From the NCBI GenBank assembly GCA_038236705.1, contig JBBRZN010000020.1, forward strand, positions 1-34,624: a stretch of 34,624 nt of DNA, read 5' to 3'. Under the pieces are notes generated by a model. That model was not told the DNA's origin. It ran no database searches and saw only the letters and a list, made by a program, of their open reading frames with translations. This stretch comes from AC-32 sp038236705. Its GTDB lineage: Bacteria; Actinomycetota; Thermoleophilia; Gaiellales; Gaiellaceae. The position numbers and the translations under genes were made by a program. Shown in pieces: positions 32,773 through 34,624 of the stretch; within the stretch, counting starts at the first letter, position 1; every line of letters begins with the position of its first letter.

Positions 32773-33060
32773 CTAATCCTCCAGAGTCAGCGGCAGCGCG
32801 GCGGCAACGACTCTGCGACCGCCTGCCTCGTAGACCACGTCGACGCTGTCGTTCTGCCGGTAGGTGCCCGCGATGCCGAGGAAGAGCGAGAGCCAGCGCA
32901 AGAAGCCGAGCTGCCCTTCCCGAACCAGCCGGCGGTCGAAGACGAGCTCGCCGCCCTCCCTCCGGAAGTCCCGGCCGGGCTGCTGCGCGACCCCGTTGAC
33001 GAAGACCTCGAGGCGCTCGCCCACCCCGGCCGGAAGTTGCACGCGCGTCCGTTCGGGCAT
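32773..33060 (-). CDS. Small conserved protein next to the cytochrome oxidase genes
   Basis: 95 residues from the ATG at 33060. It has no signal peptide or membrane helix. Visible features are a beta-rich start (TRVQLPAGVGERLEVFVNGV), an Arg/Glu-rich middle (FRREGGELVFDRRLVREGQL), the aromatic GFLRWLSLFLGIAGTYRQND and VDVVYEAGGRRVV. I recall similar small proteins near oxidase genes in related actinomycetes but know no function. The start is only 10 bp from the divergent coxB start, so the two promoters must lie inside each other's coding sequence. Confidence 0.7.
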   Translation of the reverse strand: MPERTRVQLPAGVGERLEVFVNGVAQQPGRDFRREGGELVFDRRLVREGQLGFLRWLSLFLGIAGTYRQNDSVDVVYEAGGRRVVAAALPLTLED

Positions 33061-33070
33061 CGCTCTTAGA

Positions 33071-34051
33071 ATGCCACCGCCCTTGCGCCGCAAGCTTTTC
33101 CTTCTGGTCGTCTTGATCGCGCTGGCGCTCGCAGGCGCCGCGGCCGCGGGCAACGGCGGAGTCGCGCCGCCGGACCCGGCCTCGCCGAACGCGGCCAACA
33201 TCCGCGACGTCTACTGGCTGATCCTCGCCATCACCGGAGGGATCTTCGTGCTCGTGGAGGGCGCGCTGATCCTCTTCGTCGTCCGCTACCGCAGCCGCGG
33301 GCGGCCACGCGAGGTCGAAGGCCCGCAGATCCGCGGCCACACGAACGTCGAGCTCGCCTGGACCGCGGGGCCGATCGTGCTCCTTGCGATCATCGCGGGC
33401 TTCGTCTTCTACAAGGTCTCCGGGATCAACAATACGAGCGGGATCCCGCCGGCCCAGGGCGCCACACCGGTCGAGCAGATCCGGGTCGAAGGGCACCAGT
33501 ACTACTGGGAGTTCCGCTATCCCGACGGGACGATCGCCGTGGATCACCTGCGCCTCCCGTACAACCGCGTCGTCAGGCTCCAGATCGTCGGCCACGACGT
33601 GAACCACAGCTGGTGGGTGCCGGCGCTCGGCGGGAAGCTCGATGCGATTCCCGGCAAGACGAACTACACCTCGTTCCGCGCGACGAAGCTCGGCACCTTT
33701 CGCGGCCAGTGTGCCGAGTTCTGTGGCATCCAACACGCCGCGATGATCGCGCAGGTGGAGGTGCTGCCCCAGGCCCAGTACGACGCCTGGGTGCGCGAGC
33801 GGCACGGCTCGGCAGCCGGCCTCGGCAAGGAGACCTTCGTCGGCGTGTGCGCGAAGTGCCACGGCCTCGCCGGGGAGGGCGGGATCGGGCCTCGAATCGC
33901 CGGTGCGCCGACCCTCACCGACGCGACCCAGCTCGCGGATCTCGTGCGGAACGGGCGTCGCACGATGCCGGCCGTCGGGGCCGGCTGGACGGACGTCCAG
34001 GTGAAGTCTCTCACCGCGTACCTGAAGGAGAACCCGCCGAGTGGCAGCTGA
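33071..34051 (+). CDS. coxB: Cytochrome c oxidase subunit II with fused cytochrome c domain (caa3 type)
   Basis: 326 residues from the ATG at 33071. A signal or first hydrophobic helix (9-26) and two further transmembrane segments (47-71, 96-114) lead to the cupredoxin domain. The CuA ligands are H179 (DVNHSWW), C214, E216, C218 and H222 with M225 (GQCAEFCGIQHAAM). A C-terminal cytochrome c domain has CAKCH at 260-264 and the axial Met in RTMPAVG (M299). It accepts electrons for the oxidase on the outer membrane face. The tail overlaps the coxA start by 11 bp. Confidence 0.95.
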   Translation: MPPPLRRKLFLLVVLIALALAGAAAAGNGGVAPPDPASPNAANIRDVYWLILAITGGIFVLVEGALILFVVRYRSRGRPREVEGPQIRGHTNVELAWTAGPIVLLAIIAGFVFYKVSGINNTSGIPPAQGATPVEQIRVEGHQYYWEFRYPDGTIAVDHLRLPYNRVVRLQIVGHDVNHSWWVPALGGKLDAIPGKTNYTSFRATKLGTFRGQCAEFCGIQHAAMIAQVEVLPQAQYDAWVRERHGSAAGLGKETFVGVCAKCHGLAGEGGIGPRIAGAPTLTDATQLADLVRNGRRTMPAVGAGWTDVQVKSLTAYLKENPPSGS

Positions 34052-34624
34052 TCCGCACGCTCAGGCGGTCCCGGCGTGGCAGCGCGGCAAGGTCGCGAGC
34101 TGGCTCGTCACGACCGACCACAAGCGGATCGGGGTTCTCTACGTGGGAACGTCGCTCGTCTTCTTCGCGCTCGCCGGGTTGATGGCGCTCGCCATGCGGA
34201 CGCAGCTCGCGCAGGCGAATGCAGACGTGATCGGCCCTCAGCGCTACAACGAGCTCGTCACGATCCACGGGACGACGATGATCTTCCTCGTCTCGGTCCC
34301 GATTCTGGCGGGCCTCGCGAACTACCTCGTCCCGCTCATGATCGGCGCGGCGGACATGGCGTTCCCGCGACTGAACGCGCTCTCGTACTGGCTCTTCGTG
34401 CTCGGCGGAGTGGTGCTGATGCTGAGCTTCTTCGCGAAGGGCGGCGCGGCGCAGGCGGGCTGGACGTCGTACCCGCCGCTCTCGATCAAGGAGCCGGGCA
34501 ACGGGCAGGACCTGTGGATCCTCTCGATCCACCTCCTGTCCGCGTCGTCGATCGCGACCGCGATCAACTTCATCGTGACCATCACGAACATGCGCACCCG
34601 CGGGATGACGTGGACGCGGATGCC
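34041..34624 (+). CDS. coxA: Cytochrome c oxidase subunit I, N-terminal part
   Basis: The frame is open from the GTG at 34041 to the window end (194 codons and part of the next), so the C-terminus is missing. It starts with a short cytoplasmic lead and the subunit I motif WLVTTDHKRIGVLYVGTSLV. The low-spin haem ligand is H76 (ELVTIHGTTMIFLVSVPIL), followed by ANYLVPLMIGAADMAFPRLN and WILSIHLLSASSIATAINFI. These are standard subunit I helices 1-4 of haem-copper oxidases. The start overlaps coxB, as expected for a ctaCD-type operon. Confidence 0.95.
   Translation, partial: MAADPHAQAVPAWQRGKVASWLVTTDHKRIGVLYVGTSLVFFALAGLMALAMRTQLAQANADVIGPQRYNELVTIHGTTMIFLVSVPILAGLANYLVPLMIGAADMAFPRLNALSYWLFVLGGVVLMLSFFAKGGAAQAGWTSYPPLSIKEPGNGQDLWILSIHLLSASSIATAINFIVTITNMRTRGMTWTRM

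Noticed and set aside
32111..33862. 583-codon minus-strand frame containing the PsbP-like lipoprotein
   Set aside because: Upstream of the ATG at 32728 it runs antisense to coxB and has no family features; the lipobox fixes the start at 32728.

Overview
The window is high-G+C DNA of actinobacterial character. Supporting this are frequent GTG/TTG starts, many ATGA/GTGA/TTGA overlaps, an F420-type luciferase-like oxidoreductase, a CHRD-domain secreted protein and a caa3-type cytochrome oxidase. The mixture fits a soil Thermoleophilia-type actinomycete (Gaiellales/Solirubrobacterales) best. That placement is an inference from gene content, not a phylogeny. I see no rRNA, tRNA, CRISPR array, insertion sequence or phage gene.

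Region 1 (1-6164) looks like a cell-surface module. On the minus strand are a secreted protein built of 87-residue tandem repeats (cut by the window edge), a secreted protein with a C-terminal membrane anchor, a NarL/FixJ response regulator, and a second anchored protein with 69-residue repeats. Diverging on the plus strand are a membrane-tethered winged-helix protein and a secreted Ig-like protein. Two pairs of a roughly 14-bp direct repeat (core TTGGACGA, exactly 22 bp apart) sit upstream of the regulator gene and in the divergent promoter region. They are the best candidate for an undescribed regulon.

Region 2 (6161-9757) holds a UbiB-family kinase-like protein, a universal stress protein preceded by a tiny frameshifted ORF, a haem-oxygenase-like diiron protein, a strong bidirectional terminator and a CHRD protein.

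Region 3 (9865-26077) is a transport and catabolic island. It has a polar amino-acid ABC transporter, an LLM F420-type oxidoreductase, a small YdcZ-type transporter, an M20 N-carbamoyl-amino-acid hydrolase, a complete NMT1-type ABC transporter, a dihydropyrimidinase, a methylmalonate/malonate-semialdehyde dehydrogenase and a class III aminotransferase. Together the enzymes cover the reductive pyrimidine route from dihydrouracil through N-carbamoyl-beta-alanine, beta-alanine and malonate semialdehyde to acetyl-CoA. The first reductase is not visible. A 164-bp near-perfect palindrome and a frameshifted DNRLRE-type secreted protein lie inside this region.

Region 4 (26074-32728, minus strand) is a tightly overlapping six-gene operon: PsbP-like lipoprotein, two ABC ATPases, one large FtsX-type permease, an OmpR regulator and a histidine kinase. 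Region 5 (32773-34624) has a small conserved protein diverging from coxB (with fused cytochrome c) and the start of coxA, which runs off the window.

Several genes in region 3 carry a TANNNT box 6-7 nt before the start codon, consistent with leaderless transcription.
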